In this document: piece after piece, positions 51,837-62,018 of the stretch | Position numbering within the stretch: position 1 is the first letter of the stretch | How the letters are laid out: each line of letters opens with the position of its first letter | DNA from: Calothrix sp. MO_167.B12 | Lineage (GTDB): Bacteria; Cyanobacteriota; Cyanobacteriia; Cyanobacteriales; Nostocaceae | Assembly: GCA_030066045.1 (NCBI GenBank) | Contig: JASJCJ010000029.1 | Span: 1 to 64,000 of the forward strand | Length of the DNA stretch: 64,000 nt | Direction: 5' to 3' | The notes under the pieces: generated by a model | Told to the model about the DNA's origin: nothing | Database searches by the model: none | The model's input: the letters and a program-made list of their open reading frames with translations, nothing else | Position numbers and translations under genes: made by a program

Positions 51837-51960
51837 AGGAGTGAAGGAGGGAAGGAGGGAAGGAGGGAAGGAGGGAAGGAGTAGGGGCGGGGTTTCCCCG
51901 CCCGGAGTGAGGGAGTAGGGGCGCAATGCTTGCGCCCTGGAGGGAAGGAGTGAAGGGAAA
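51795..51960. repeat. Purine-rich STRR block with intergenic hairpin repeat
   Basis: GGGAGTGGGGGAGTG AAGGAGGGAAGGAGTGAAGGAG... GGGGCGGGGTTTCCCCGCCC. Confidence 0.9.
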
Positions 51961-52012
51961 ATTACCAATCTAAAATCCAAAATCTAAAATCTAAAATTCA
52001 AATAATCCAAAA

Positions 52013-53401
52013 ATGAAACATTTACGATATTTAATTTCGCTCATATTTACCTTTGTATTAATTCTGTGTTTTACGCCTCCGGCTTTGGCTTTCTGTGGGT
52101 TTTATGTCGCCAAGGCTGATAGTAAGCTTTATAACAAAGCTTCCCAGGTTGCGATCGCACGAAATGGCGATCGCACTATCCTCACTATGGCGAATGACTA
52201 TCAAGGTGATGTCAAAGATTTTGCTTTAGTTGTCCCTGTTCCTACGGTATTGCAAAAGGGGCAAGTAAGAGTTGGCGATCCGAAAATTATGGAACGGTTG
52301 GATGCCTTTAGTGCCCCCAGGTTAGTAGAATATTTTGACTCTAACCCCTGTGCCCGTAATCGTTTGAACGATATGGTCGAGCAATCAGGTGCACCTGCAC
52401 CTGCAGCGAGAAAAGCTGGAGCAAGTAGGGTTGACAGCAGTTTGGGTGTAACTGTGGAAGCTCGGTTTAATGTGGGAGAATATAACATATTAATTTTAAG
52501 TGCCAAGGAATCAACAGGGTTAGAAAAATGGTTAATTGGTAATGGGTATAAAATTCCTAGGGGCGCGAGAAGATTACTTAGACCCTACATTCGCCAAAAA
52601 ATGAAATTCTTTGTTGCCAAGGTGAATTTGGAAAAATTCCAGGGTAATGGCTATCAGTTTTTACGCCCGTTACAAATAGCCTATGAATCGCCCAAGTTTA
52701 TGTTACCTATTCGTTTGGGCATGATTAACTCCAACAGTCCCCAAGATTTGATAGTTTACATCCTTTCTCCCAAAGGACAGGCACAAGTCACCAACTACCG
52801 CACAGTACAAATTCCTTCTAATCAAGATATTCCTGTATTCGTCAAAGGGGAATTTAGCAACTTTTACAAGTCCATGTTCCAAACTGCATATACCAAAGAA
52901 GATAGGAAGGTGGCATTTTTAGAATATGCCTGGGATATGAGTAGTTGCGATCCTTGTTCTGCAAATCCCCTCAATCGTGAGGAAATGAAGCAAGCCGGGG
53001 TATTTTGGTTAGACGATGCTCCTAATTCTGGAATCACACCCCGTCGTCGTCCAATTCGTCCTCCATTTCCTCCTCGTCCTAACAATAGCGTCTTTCTCAC
53101 CCGTCTACATGTGCGTTATACCCGCGACAAGTTCCCCGAAGACTTAATGTTCCAAGAAACATCCAACCGTCAATTCTTCCAGGGGCGCTATGTTTTACGC
53201 CATCCTTATACGGGAGAAACTAATTGTCGGGCTGGTAGAAAATACAAACAGTCTTTATCCAGACGATTTGAGAAAGAAGCACAAACCCTGGCTAAACTTA
53301 CCACTTGGAATATTCAGGATATTCGTAAAAAAATGAAGTTGGGGGGTCAACAAACTACACCTTGGTGGCAAAATTTCTTTAAGTGGTTGAAGTTCTACTA
53401 G
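52013..53401 (+). CDS. DUF2330 domain-containing secreted protein
   Basis: Signal peptide; CGFYVAKADSKLYNKASQVAIARNGDRTILTMANDYQGDVKDFALVVPVPTVL. Confidence 0.9.
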   Translation: MKHLRYLISLIFTFVLILCFTPPALAFCGFYVAKADSKLYNKASQVAIARNGDRTILTMANDYQGDVKDFALVVPVPTVLQKGQVRVGDPKIMERLDAFSAPRLVEYFDSNPCARNRLNDMVEQSGAPAPAARKAGASRVDSSLGVTVEARFNVGEYNILILSAKESTGLEKWLIGNGYKIPRGARRLLRPYIRQKMKFFVAKVNLEKFQGNGYQFLRPLQIAYESPKFMLPIRLGMINSNSPQDLIVYILSPKGQAQVTNYRTVQIPSNQDIPVFVKGEFSNFYKSMFQTAYTKEDRKVAFLEYAWDMSSCDPCSANPLNREEMKQAGVFWLDDAPNSGITPRRRPIRPPFPPRPNNSVFLTRLHVRYTRDKFPEDLMFQETSNRQFFQGRYVLRHPYTGETNCRAGRKYKQSLSRRFEKEAQTLAKLTTWNIQDIRKKMKLGGQQTTPWWQNFFKWLKFY

Positions 53402-53987
53402 GGGAATACCACCAAATAATATTGAATCAAAACTTGTAGGGGCGGGGTTTCCCCGCCCTATGCTGATTGATATCTTGCACAAATTGCAATTACCGCCTAG
53501 GAATGAAATTCCCAGTTTTCAAACCCAAAATTGGCATAAGTTGTAGGTTGGGTTGAGGTACGAAACCCAACATTCTTCGTTCGATTTGTTGGGTTTCACT
53601 CCGTTCTACCCAACCTACGAATGAGTTTGAAAACATGCCCTAGGCTGTGTACTTTGATAGAATTTTCATGATTTTTGTTCATAAATTTTTGGTGTCACTC
53701 TCGTGCCAAGGCTCTGCCTTGGTACGTGTGACGCGAGGCTCTGCCTCGATTTGGAGGCGGAGCCTCCAGCCCTGTGTTCCTTGACTCTGGCAAGGAACAA
53801 GTCTTGTCACAGATGTGGGATGAATATTTATCCTGGAGGGGGGTACAAAGTCTACAGCCTAGCCAGAGCCTCCTGTTAATCCTCGTGCCTTTATCATTGG
53901 TAACATTATCTTCACAAATTACCTAAATGAAATCACAGACCTAGAGTGTTATGCCAAAATAATTGTTATTGGCATTTTTACTGATTT

Positions 53988-55907
53988 ATGGTGTGGAATC
54001 GGGGAAAGAAGTTATTTGGTAATCGCTACATCATCGAACGAAAGCTGGGTGAAGGGGGAGTTGGCATTACTTACCTGGCAAAAAATAGACATGGGAAGCT
54101 GCGGGTAATCAAAACTCTACGGGAACAAATATTAAATGACCCTGCTTGGCAACCACACCAAGGTAAACTGAAACAAGATTTTAAAGACGAAGCATTACGC
54201 CTTGCTTTATGTCGCCATCCCCACATAGTCGAAGTAGAGAATGTTTTTGATGATGGTGACTTGCCTTGCATGGTGATGGAATACATTCAAGGGTCAGATT
54301 TAGTGAAGAGGATAACTACAAAAGGTGCATTACCGGAAGCTGAAGCACTGCTATATATCCGACAAATTGGTGATGCATTAACCGTGGTACATGAAAGAGG
54401 TTTGCTGCATCGGGATTTAAAACCCAGTAATATTATGATGCGTCAGGGGAAACCAGAAGCGGTATTAATTGACTTTGGTATTGCTAGACAATTTATTCCC
54501 GGTGTTATTCAACAGCATACGGTAGCGCGTACCCCTGGCTTTGCTCCACCAGAACAGTATGTTCCTGATGGGGAACGGGGAGAATATATTGATGTTTATG
54601 GTTTAGCTGCCACATTATATAGTTTGCTGACTGGACAATTACCCACACCTGCGGAAGCGAGATTGCAAAATAGGAACCTCGTACCTCCCCAGAGCTTTTA
54701 TCCCAGCATTAGCAATAGGGTAAATGACGCAATTATGAAGGGGATGGCTCTGAATTACAAATTTCGTCCCCAGTCGGTACAGGAGTGGTTGGATTTATTG
54801 GGTGAGGAAGTAATTACACCAACACCGCCAAAAACGCCACCTGTAAAAAGTAGTCAGGGATTTTCACAAAGGGTAAATGTTTCTCCACCACAGCAACCTG
54901 TTATTAATCTCATACCCCAACCAACACCCATAACAATAAAATCCCCACCACCAACTCAGCCTAATGTTGGTTTACCCCTCAAAACCTTTTCCTTTGAAAC
55001 TGTCACTGTGAAGGCAAGGGGAAAAATAATTAATCGCCGCAACTTACAAGCAAAGTATTTTGTAGAAGATTTGGGTAATGGTGTCACCTTGGAGATGGTG
55101 CAAATACCAGGGGGAATTTTTACAATGGGTTCGCCGAAAGGTGAAAAAGGACGATTTGACATAGAAAGTCCTCAACACACTGTTACTGTTCAACCATTCT
55201 TCATGGGGAAATATGTAGTTACCCAAGAACAGTATGAGGTAATTATGGGTAAAAATCCCTCATATTTCAAAAATGAAACTACAAAGAATAGGAATAAGAA
55301 TAGACCTGTAGAAAGGGTATCCTGGTATGATGCAGTGGAATTTTGTGCCAGGTTATCAAAAGCCACAGGCAAGGAATACAGATTACCCAGTGAAGCAGAA
55401 TGGGAATATGCCTGTCGTGCTGGAACCACTAAACCATTTTACTTTGGGAAGACTATTACCACTGATTTAGTCAACTATAACGGGATTTATACATATGCTT
55501 CTGCACCCAAGGGTGAATATCGCCGGGAAACCACAGATGTAGGAATATTTCCACCCAATGCCTTTGGTTTATACGATATGCATGGGAATGTTTTTGAGTG
55601 GTGTGCAGATCCTTGGCATAATAACTATGAAGGAGCACCAAAAAATGGCAGGGTGTGGTTAAAAAATGGGGATGATAATCGTTCTCCTCTGCGGGGCGGC
55701 TCCTGGTTCGACGCTTCTAGGCTCTGCCGCTCTGGGTATCGCAACGGCTTTAATTCGCGCGACAACATCAACATTAATGTTGGTTTTCGAGTGAGTTTGT
55801 GTGGTTGGGAGGACTTATCACCCTCAATCCCTATCCTTATTAAGGAGACGGAAGCCAGAGGTTTGCTTTCGTTTCTCAACCCAGCCTACTATTTTTCGGT
55901 AATTTAA
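53988..55907 (+). CDS. Serine/threonine protein kinase fused to a formylglycine-generating-enzyme/C-type-lectin-fold domain
   Basis: Kinase LGEGGVGITYLAK, HRDLKPSNIM, DFGIARQF; FGE-like MVQIPGGIFTMGSPKGEKGR...YRLPSEAEWEYACRAGT...GLYDMHGNVFEWCADPWH...LRGGSWF..GFRVSL. Confidence 0.93.
   Translation: MVWNRGKKLFGNRYIIERKLGEGGVGITYLAKNRHGKLRVIKTLREQILNDPAWQPHQGKLKQDFKDEALRLALCRHPHIVEVENVFDDGDLPCMVMEYIQGSDLVKRITTKGALPEAEALLYIRQIGDALTVVHERGLLHRDLKPSNIMMRQGKPEAVLIDFGIARQFIPGVIQQHTVARTPGFAPPEQYVPDGERGEYIDVYGLAATLYSLLTGQLPTPAEARLQNRNLVPPQSFYPSISNRVNDAIMKGMALNYKFRPQSVQEWLDLLGEEVITPTPPKTPPVKSSQGFSQRVNVSPPQQPVINLIPQPTPITIKSPPPTQPNVGLPLKTFSFETVTVKARGKIINRRNLQAKYFVEDLGNGVTLEMVQIPGGIFTMGSPKGEKGRFDIESPQHTVTVQPFFMGKYVVTQEQYEVIMGKNPSYFKNETTKNRNKNRPVERVSWYDAVEFCARLSKATGKEYRLPSEAEWEYACRAGTTKPFYFGKTITTDLVNYNGIYTYASAPKGEYRRETTDVGIFPPNAFGLYDMHGNVFEWCADPWHNNYEGAPKNGRVWLKNGDDNRSPLRGGSWFDASRLCRSGYRNGFNSRDNININVGFRVSLCGWEDLSPSIPILIKETEARGLLSFLNPAYYFSVI
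55689..55790 (+). other. Candidate DGR variable region (VR) in the kinase-FGE gene
   Basis: LRGGSWFDASRLCRSGYRNGFNSRDNININVGFR; sits at the lectin-fold ligand edge, codon usage shifts from the rest of the gene, residual AAC/AAT-rich tract. Confidence 0.6.
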
Positions 55908-55926
55908 TAGCGGGAAGGGAGTAGTT

Positions 55927-56140
55927 AGGGCTTGCTGAAAAAGTCTTTGGGTGAGGGTAGGGAACTCTTAACAGGCAACAGGCAACAGTTTCATCCCTGA
56001 TTTTTTCTATTCTTTTTACCAGAAAAAATGAACAATGCAAGGTTTTTAAGTCTCAAACCCCTATTTCCTTGCACTTTCTCCGGATAAAACAGCCTAAAAG
56101 TATTGATAAATCAATGTTTTATAGTTATTCAGCAGACCCT
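55927..56140. mobile_element. MITE-like element family C, copy 2
   Basis: AGGGCTTGCTGAAAAAGT...AGTTATTCAGCAGACCCT; flanked by AGTT/AGTT. Confidence 0.68.
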
Positions 56141-56266
56141 AGTTATGAGGGGATTTGTTACCGTTAATTATAGTACTACGCAATTAGGGCGCGGACATTG
56201 TTGAATGCAGCAAACCTATGAACAGTAAACTTATTACTTATTACTTGCGCGTAGCACCATAACCCC

Positions 56267-56953
56267 TCAGCATGATTTTTGTTTACACCTCTCAGGAAAT
56301 GGTATATTCAGAGATTGGTGAAAATCCTGCTGTACCTTGGACGTGAGGCGACGAGAAACCTGACGGACAATTTGATTTAGTAAGCGATCGCCTGTAGACT
56401 GAATTAGTGATTTTGGCAATCGTCGAATAAATTTAGGAAAATTCATATACACAGTTAAATCCAATTCCCACACCACCTGTGTCATTTTCCCAGAAAAATC
56501 AGCAGTTTCCGTGGTTACATCTTCTACCAATTGCAATGATGCCCGGTAATCTACATCATAGCCAGGAGCTTCATAGCCTGGAATAGCAATAGTATAAATA
56601 CGGTAAACTCCATTTTCTGGAGGTAATAATTCTAGCCCTATCTTTGGCTCGACATCATAGCCAAAAGCACCAAATTTACCAATAGTTAAAGCATAACCAT
56701 TGTCGCTCAATGGTTGAACCTTCATCGGTTCTGCACAACGGGTAAACCAGGAACTATGATTGTTAAGATATTCGGCTACCTGTTCTACAGGAGCATACAT
56801 CCCCATTTTGTCTTGATAACAACCAGAAAATTTACTGGTTGCTTTCATGTCCGGCTCTAAAGCGACATCTTCTGGGGTTACTAAATGTGATGACACAGAT
56901 AAAACATTTTCTGATGCCTCAATTGATTGATATTCCGTATTCTTAGAGAGCAT
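56267..56953 (-). CDS. DUF1997 family protein
   Basis: FSGCYQDKMGMYAPVEQVAEYLNNHSSWFTRCAEPMKVQPLSDNGYALTIGKFGAFGYDVEPKIGLELLPP. Confidence 0.85.
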   Translation of the reverse strand: MLSKNTEYQSIEASENVLSVSSHLVTPEDVALEPDMKATSKFSGCYQDKMGMYAPVEQVAEYLNNHSSWFTRCAEPMKVQPLSDNGYALTIGKFGAFGYDVEPKIGLELLPPENGVYRIYTIAIPGYEAPGYDVDYRASLQLVEDVTTETADFSGKMTQVVWELDLTVYMNFPKFIRRLPKSLIQSTGDRLLNQIVRQVSRRLTSKVQQDFHQSLNIPFPERCKQKSC

Positions 56954-57142
56954 AAAATTATACCTATAATGTTATATATGATTTTTCTTCTTTAAAATCA
57001 TAATGCCCATTTATGGCGTTAAATGATCCATTGATAATATATTTTTCAACAAAGCCTCAACCATAGATTACGAAGTTTCTTTAAATCTCTAAAATAGATA
57101 ACGGAATCATAGACATACTAGTATCCCAGGATAGAGTTTATT

Positions 57143-57802
57143 ATGAAAGCTTTTGTAGCAGGGGCAACAGGAGAAACGGGTAGTCGCATAGTTCAGGAGT
57201 TAAGGGCGCGGGATATTCCGGTACGTGCTTTAGTGCGGGATATACAGAAAGCTAAGACTATTTTGCCAGATGAAGTTGAATTAGTGGAAGCTGATGTTAC
57301 CAATTATCAAAGTTTGAATACAGCTTTAGGGGATAGCACAGTTGTCCTCTGTGCGACTGGTCCTAGACCAAGTTTTGACCCCACTGGTCCCTATAAAATT
57401 GACTACGAAGGGACAAAAAATTTGGTGGATGTCGCCAAGACTAGGGGGATAGAGCATTTCGTCTTAGTTTCATCTCTGTGTGTTTCCCAGTTTTTCCATC
57501 CTCTTAATTTGTTTTGGTTGATTTTGGTATGGAAGAAGCAAGCAGAAGAATATATCCAAAAAAGTGGTTTGACTTATACCATTGTCCGCCCAGGAGGATT
57601 AAAAAATGAGGATAATACCAACCCAATAGTAATGCAGAGTGCTGACACTTTATTTGATGGTAGTATTCCCCGACAAAAAGTAGCTCAGGTGTGTGTAGAG
57701 GCACTGTTTGAGGAAACTGCTAAAAATAAAGTATTGGAAATTGTTGCTAACCCCAATGCTCCTAGGAAAAATTTTCCAGAACTTTTTGCTGGAGTGGTTT
57801 GA
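57143..57802 (+). CDS. NAD(P)H-binding SDR family oxidoreductase
   Basis: MKAFVAGATGETGSRIVQELRARDIPVRALVRD; YTIVRPGGL. Confidence 0.92.
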   Translation: MKAFVAGATGETGSRIVQELRARDIPVRALVRDIQKAKTILPDEVELVEADVTNYQSLNTALGDSTVVLCATGPRPSFDPTGPYKIDYEGTKNLVDVAKTRGIEHFVLVSSLCVSQFFHPLNLFWLILVWKKQAEEYIQKSGLTYTIVRPGGLKNEDNTNPIVMQSADTLFDGSIPRQKVAQVCVEALFEETAKNKVLEIVANPNAPRKNFPELFAGVV

Positions 57803-58604
57803 GATTAGCAGCTAAACCTCATTCATCTAGCTAGAAAATAGGGATTGAAGGAGTGAAGGAGGGAAGGAGGGAAGGAGGGAAGGAGTGTAGACACGAAGTG
57901 GCTTCTCGTAGAGTAGGAGTAGGGGCGGGGTTTCCCCGCCCAGAGTGAAGGGATTATTTTCATCGACAGGTTGTGTACAAACGTTCATGTAGACGCGCGA
58001 AGCGCGGCTTGGAGCAGAGTGGGACTAGCTTGAAAATGGTTGTTAGTTGTTAGTTGATGGTTGAGGTGTAGGGTGTGGGATTTTCCTTTGGGGGACTATC
58101 TTGAGAACTGATCTTTTCTCTTTAGGAAATACCAAAAAAGAAATTCCCCTGTAGGGAACATCTACAATATTCTTGTATAGGTCATAACCTTAATCATGCC
58201 GTGCCCACCTCACCCGATTGAATATTCGTAAGCAAAAACTACCATTTTGGATTTTAGATTTTTGATTTTGGATTGAGAATCAACTTCTGTGTCTTTGTTC
58301 TATAAATCCATCTGTCCCATTCTTTTTTCAAATTAGTCCTTCACAAGACAATCTCACAACCAAGTATGAAAATGCTTTGTTTCTAACTCCTCAAGGGCGC
58401 ACGCAATGCGCCCCTACAAGCTCCGCGCCTCCTGACTATTTTCAAGCTAGTTTTATGAATTTAGGTGTAGGTTGGGTTGAGGAACGAAACCCAACACCCG
58501 AAGAAATTGGTATTGTTGGGTTTCACTTCGTTCCAACCAACCTACTGTCTATTTTCAAGCTAGTCCCCCACGGGAAAATCCCACAACCAAGCATGAAAAT
58601 AATT

Positions 58605-58740
58605 CCCTCACTCCCTCACTCCTTCCCTCCTTCCCTCCTTCACTCCTACTCTTCGAGAAGCCGCTTCGCGTCTACACTCCTTCACTCCTTCCCTCCTTCA
58701 CTCCTTCCCTCCTTCACTCCTTCCCTCCTTCACTCCTTCC
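58605..58740. repeat. STRR block (CTCCTTCCCTCCTTCA units)
   Basis: Iterated pyrimidine repeat with an embedded GAGAAGCCGCTTCGCGTCTACA palindrome. Confidence 0.9.
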
Positions 58741-58803
58741 CATGTCCCCGATAAGTGAACGCTACAATAAGCAATAATAAGCAATTACAGGTAATTACAG
58801 GTA

Positions 58804-59475
58804 ATGAAAAAGAGCGGTAATCTGAAAATCCTACAACTCAAAGGTGCTGAAAAATTTATTGTACCCATAGCATTTCTTTTGGGATTTGTTTACTTATTTC
58901 AGTGGTATATCACTGGTAATTTGCAGAAGCGTCCCGAGCCAATTTTTCAGGTGAAACAACCCCCTTTGGTAATGAAAGGAGGTGACCCTTATATTCGGGC
59001 TTTAATGCGGACTATTTCTGCGAGTGAAGCCAGTAGTAATCGTCCCTATTCAATTTTGTATGGGGGAAAACATGTACAAGATTTGAGCCGTCATCCAGAA
59101 ATATGTGTCACCATTGTCAATGGACCAAATAAAGGAAACTGTTCCACTGCTGCTGGTAGATATCAATTAATTAACACGACTTGGTTTCAAATCGCCCCTA
59201 AATATCATCCCCAACCGACGAAGTTTATGATGTGGACATCCTATAGTTTTGCTGCTGAATATCAAGATAGGGTTGTCTACAAGTGGTTAAAAGATTCTCG
59301 GGTTTGGGGCAAGGATATTAATGAATTATTGCGTCAAGGAAAGTTAAAAACAGTTTTGCAGCTACTTTCTCCAACTTGGACGAGTTTAGGCTATGGCATA
59401 GAAACTAATTCTATCAGTCCTCGTTTGCCTCGAATTTATCAAAAGATGTTAAAAGAAGAGTTAAAAGTAATTTAG
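58804..59475 (+). CDS. Membrane-anchored lambda-endolysin-like (GH24/lysozyme-like) glycosidase
   Basis: N-terminal TM; ALMRTISASEASSNRPYSILYGGKHVQDLSRHPEI...NCSTAAGRYQLINTTW. Confidence 0.85.
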   Translation: MKKSGNLKILQLKGAEKFIVPIAFLLGFVYLFQWYITGNLQKRPEPIFQVKQPPLVMKGGDPYIRALMRTISASEASSNRPYSILYGGKHVQDLSRHPEICVTIVNGPNKGNCSTAAGRYQLINTTWFQIAPKYHPQPTKFMMWTSYSFAAEYQDRVVYKWLKDSRVWGKDINELLRQGKLKTVLQLLSPTWTSLGYGIETNSISPRLPRIYQKMLKEELKVI

Positions 59476-59626
59476 AATTTAGAATTTAGAATTTAGAATT
59501 TAGAATTTAGAATTCAGAATTCAGAAAATGGTTGACGGCTTCTACAAATGACAATGTATTTTTTAAATGAATATTATGCCCAGCTTTATTAATTATGCTT
59601 AGTTGACAAGATGAACATAGAATAAT

Positions 59627-60439
59627 TTAGAATTTAGAATTCAGAAAATACTTGACTGTTTCGACAAATACTAATGTATTTTCTAAATGAATATTGTGTC
59701 CTGCATTATTAATCATCTTGAATTGGCAAGATGTACATAATTGCAGCATTTGAGAATTAATATCTATAAATTTTTGGTCGTATTCCCCTGCTAACAATAA
59801 TAAAGGAATCTGATTTTCGGAAATTTTTGACCACAAAGACGGCTGTTTTCCTGTACCCATAATGCGTAGTGATTTAGCTAATTCTGCCGGATTGTTGTGT
59901 AGGCGATCGCTTATCATATAATTAAACTGTGGATGACTTTTTATATCACCAAAAATTGGTTGGGCATACCAATGGGATAGAAAAGTCATAAAATCACCCT
60001 GATTAGTAGTTCTGGATAATTTTCTGGCAATTTGCTCGTCCTTTTGCATACGCTCTAATCTTTGCTTTTCTGTCGCTAAACCAGGGGAAGCTGATTCTAA
60101 TACAACTTTGGTAAATCTGCCAGGGAAATGTAGTGTCAGATATAATGCTAATCTCCCACCCATTGAATAACCAACTACAAAACATTGGGTAATATTCAAC
60201 CTATCTAGTAATTGAATAATTCCCTGGGCAGTATTTACCATAGAGTAGCAACTATCCCCACCGAAAACTTGAGTCTTTCCATGTCCCGGTAAATCTAGTG
60301 TGAGATAGGAAAAATCATTTCCTAGTAGTTGAATCGCTGGCTCAAATTCATGGCTGTTGCCCATAAATCCATGCAAAAACAGAATTAAAGGTTTATCTGC
60401 ATGGTGGTTTAAATCATAGTGGAAATGATAATTCTCCAT
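59627..60439 (-). CDS. menH: 2-succinyl-6-hydroxy-2,4-cyclohexadiene-1-carboxylate synthase (MenH-like alpha/beta hydrolase)
   Basis: LFLHGFMGNSHEFEPAIQLL, LTLDLPGHGKT, VVGYSMGGRLALYLTL, LLAGEYDQKF. Confidence 0.85.
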   Translation of the reverse strand: MENYHFHYDLNHHADKPLILFLHGFMGNSHEFEPAIQLLGNDFSYLTLDLPGHGKTQVFGGDSCYSMVNTAQGIIQLLDRLNITQCFVVGYSMGGRLALYLTLHFPGRFTKVVLESASPGLATEKQRLERMQKDEQIARKLSRTTNQGDFMTFLSHWYAQPIFGDIKSHPQFNYMISDRLHNNPAELAKSLRIMGTGKQPSLWSKISENQIPLLLLAGEYDQKFIDINSQMLQLCTSCQFKMINNAGHNIHLENTLVFVETVKYFLNSKF

Positions 60440-60448
60440 ATTGAAATT

Positions 60449-60541
60449 AGGGTCTGCTGAATAACTTTAAAACTCTTTCCTGTTGCCTGTTGCCTGTTCC
60501 CTTTTCCCTACCTCCACCAAAAGACTTTTTCACCAAGCCCT
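60449..60541. mobile_element. MITE-like family C, internally deleted copy (93 bp)
   Basis: AGGGTCTGCTGAATAACTTT...AAAGACTTTTTCACCAAGCCCT. Confidence 0.55.
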
Positions 60542-60544
60542 AAA

Positions 60545-61423
60545 TCAAATTGAACTCACACCCTTCATCACCGTCTCTCCCGTGGGCAATGATAACCCTT
60601 CCTTGGGTTCAATGGTGACAAAAACCTCCGTGGTACTTCCCCATTTATTCAAGGGAATTTCCTGCATGACCCTACCTTGGGAATCGGGTGTAAATTTAGC
60701 ACATTTAACCTTCTTACCATTTACAAATGCCCAGAGTCGATATACTTTATCTTCTGCTATGGGGGGTAAATTTTGCAGAGTTAACACCGCAGTTTGAGAG
60801 TTTGGTGCAATCACCAAACTACCAGAGGCAGGTATATTAGCAGTTGTACCCTTGAGAGATAGCAAACGATTGTTGGGCTGCTTTAATAGAGCTACAGCCT
60901 TCTGGTAGCGGGATAATTCATTCTGAGCTTGTGTCAGTTCCGTTTGTAACTTGGATAATGCTACTTCCTGACGGTAACGGGATAAATCTGCTTGAGCGAT
61001 CGCTAGCCGCCTTTGTAGTTTATAATTGTATAATCCTAAACTACCGACAAATACTGCTGCTACACCACCAGCCAAACCCAACCAAGTAGATTTTATCCCC
61101 TGGGTTTGTGGTCTTTTTGGGAAATGAACCATCTTTTTCGCAATCGGTTGTGGTTGTATTTGCTCGTCAGTTCCCACCTCTGAGGATAACTCTTTTTGTG
61201 CCGCTGCGAGAATTTGCGATCGCAAATTATCCGGTGGTGTAGACTGGGGTAAAGATAGGGGAAATAGTGCCAAGGTTGCCTGCAAGCTATTCACCTCATC
61301 TGCCAATTCTGGATACAATTCTAGATATTGCTTCACCCTCGCAACATCTTCGGGAATTAAATCACCCAAAACGTACCCTGCCAATAGAGCTTCCCAGTCT
61401 TGGGGTAATTCAAGACGTTCCAT
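60545..61423 (-). CDS. Anti-sigma factor (RskA-like)
   Basis: LLAGYVLGDLIPEDVARVKQYLELYPELADEVNSLQATL; single TM; C-terminal PSGSLVIAPNSQTAVLTLQNLPPIAEDKVYRLWAFVNGKKV. Confidence 0.9.
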   Translation of the reverse strand: MERLELPQDWEALLAGYVLGDLIPEDVARVKQYLELYPELADEVNSLQATLALFPLSLPQSTPPDNLRSQILAAAQKELSSEVGTDEQIQPQPIAKKMVHFPKRPQTQGIKSTWLGLAGGVAAVFVGSLGLYNYKLQRRLAIAQADLSRYRQEVALSKLQTELTQAQNELSRYQKAVALLKQPNNRLLSLKGTTANIPASGSLVIAPNSQTAVLTLQNLPPIAEDKVYRLWAFVNGKKVKCAKFTPDSQGRVMQEIPLNKWGSTTEVFVTIEPKEGLSLPTGETVMKGVSSI

Positions 61424-61425
61424 AA

Positions 61426-61983
61426 TTAATCTACTAAATCCTTCAATAATTTTCTCAACTTCAAAAGTCCTTGCCGTGTACGTGTTTTCACGGTTCCCAA
61501 AGGTATATTTAATTCATGAGTAATTTCCGATTGGCTGAGTCCTTGAAAATAAGCCATCTTCAGCACCTGACGCTGATTCTCTGGTAATTCTTGTAACGCC
61601 TCACCGACTATGTGAGAAATTTCTTGCACAGAAGCATTATTCATGGGACTATTATCAGCATCCGTAGGTATACTACGCTGACATCGTTGTAGGAGTTGTT
61701 GTTGCGATCGCTTTTGACGCAGACGATTAATAGCCCTAGATCTAGTCATAGTCAACAGAAACACAATCATCGAACCCCTATGTGGATCGTACTTAGAATC
61801 GCGCCAAAAAGCGAGAAAAATCTCCTGGGTTAAATCTTCAGCCTCAGTCCCATCCCCCAAAATTCGCAAAGCCAGACGGTACACAGCCTCACCGTAGCGA
61901 TCATATACAACACCCAATGCTGATAAATCGCCTGATTGCAAAGCCTGAAATAGTTCTATATCAGTCAGATTTGATACACTCAT
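61426..61983 (-). CDS. ECF sigma-70 family factor (SigK-like)
   Basis: YDRYGEAVYRLALRILGDGTEAEDLTQEIFLAFWR; LPENQRQVLKMAYFQGLSQSEIT; likely start MSVSNLTDIELF at 61983, not the track start 62100, which overlaps ccdA. Confidence 0.92.
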   Translation of the reverse strand: MSVSNLTDIELFQALQSGDLSALGVVYDRYGEAVYRLALRILGDGTEAEDLTQEIFLAFWRDSKYDPHRGSMIVFLLTMTRSRAINRLRQKRSQQQLLQRCQRSIPTDADNSPMNNASVQEISHIVGEALQELPENQRQVLKMAYFQGLSQSEITHELNIPLGTVKTRTRQGLLKLRKLLKDLVD

Positions 61984-62018
61984 TCTTAAAACTATTCTGG
62001 ATTTCCAGCCTCGTGATT

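Noticed and set aside
53988-55907. Complete local diversity-generating retroelement
   Set aside because: Only the putative target/VR is seen. No reverse transcriptase, Avd or template repeat was found in the window.
58377-58754. ORF of 125 aa
   Set aside because: Built from dispersed repeats and the CTCCTTCCCTCC STRR (SLPHSFPPSLLHSYS...).
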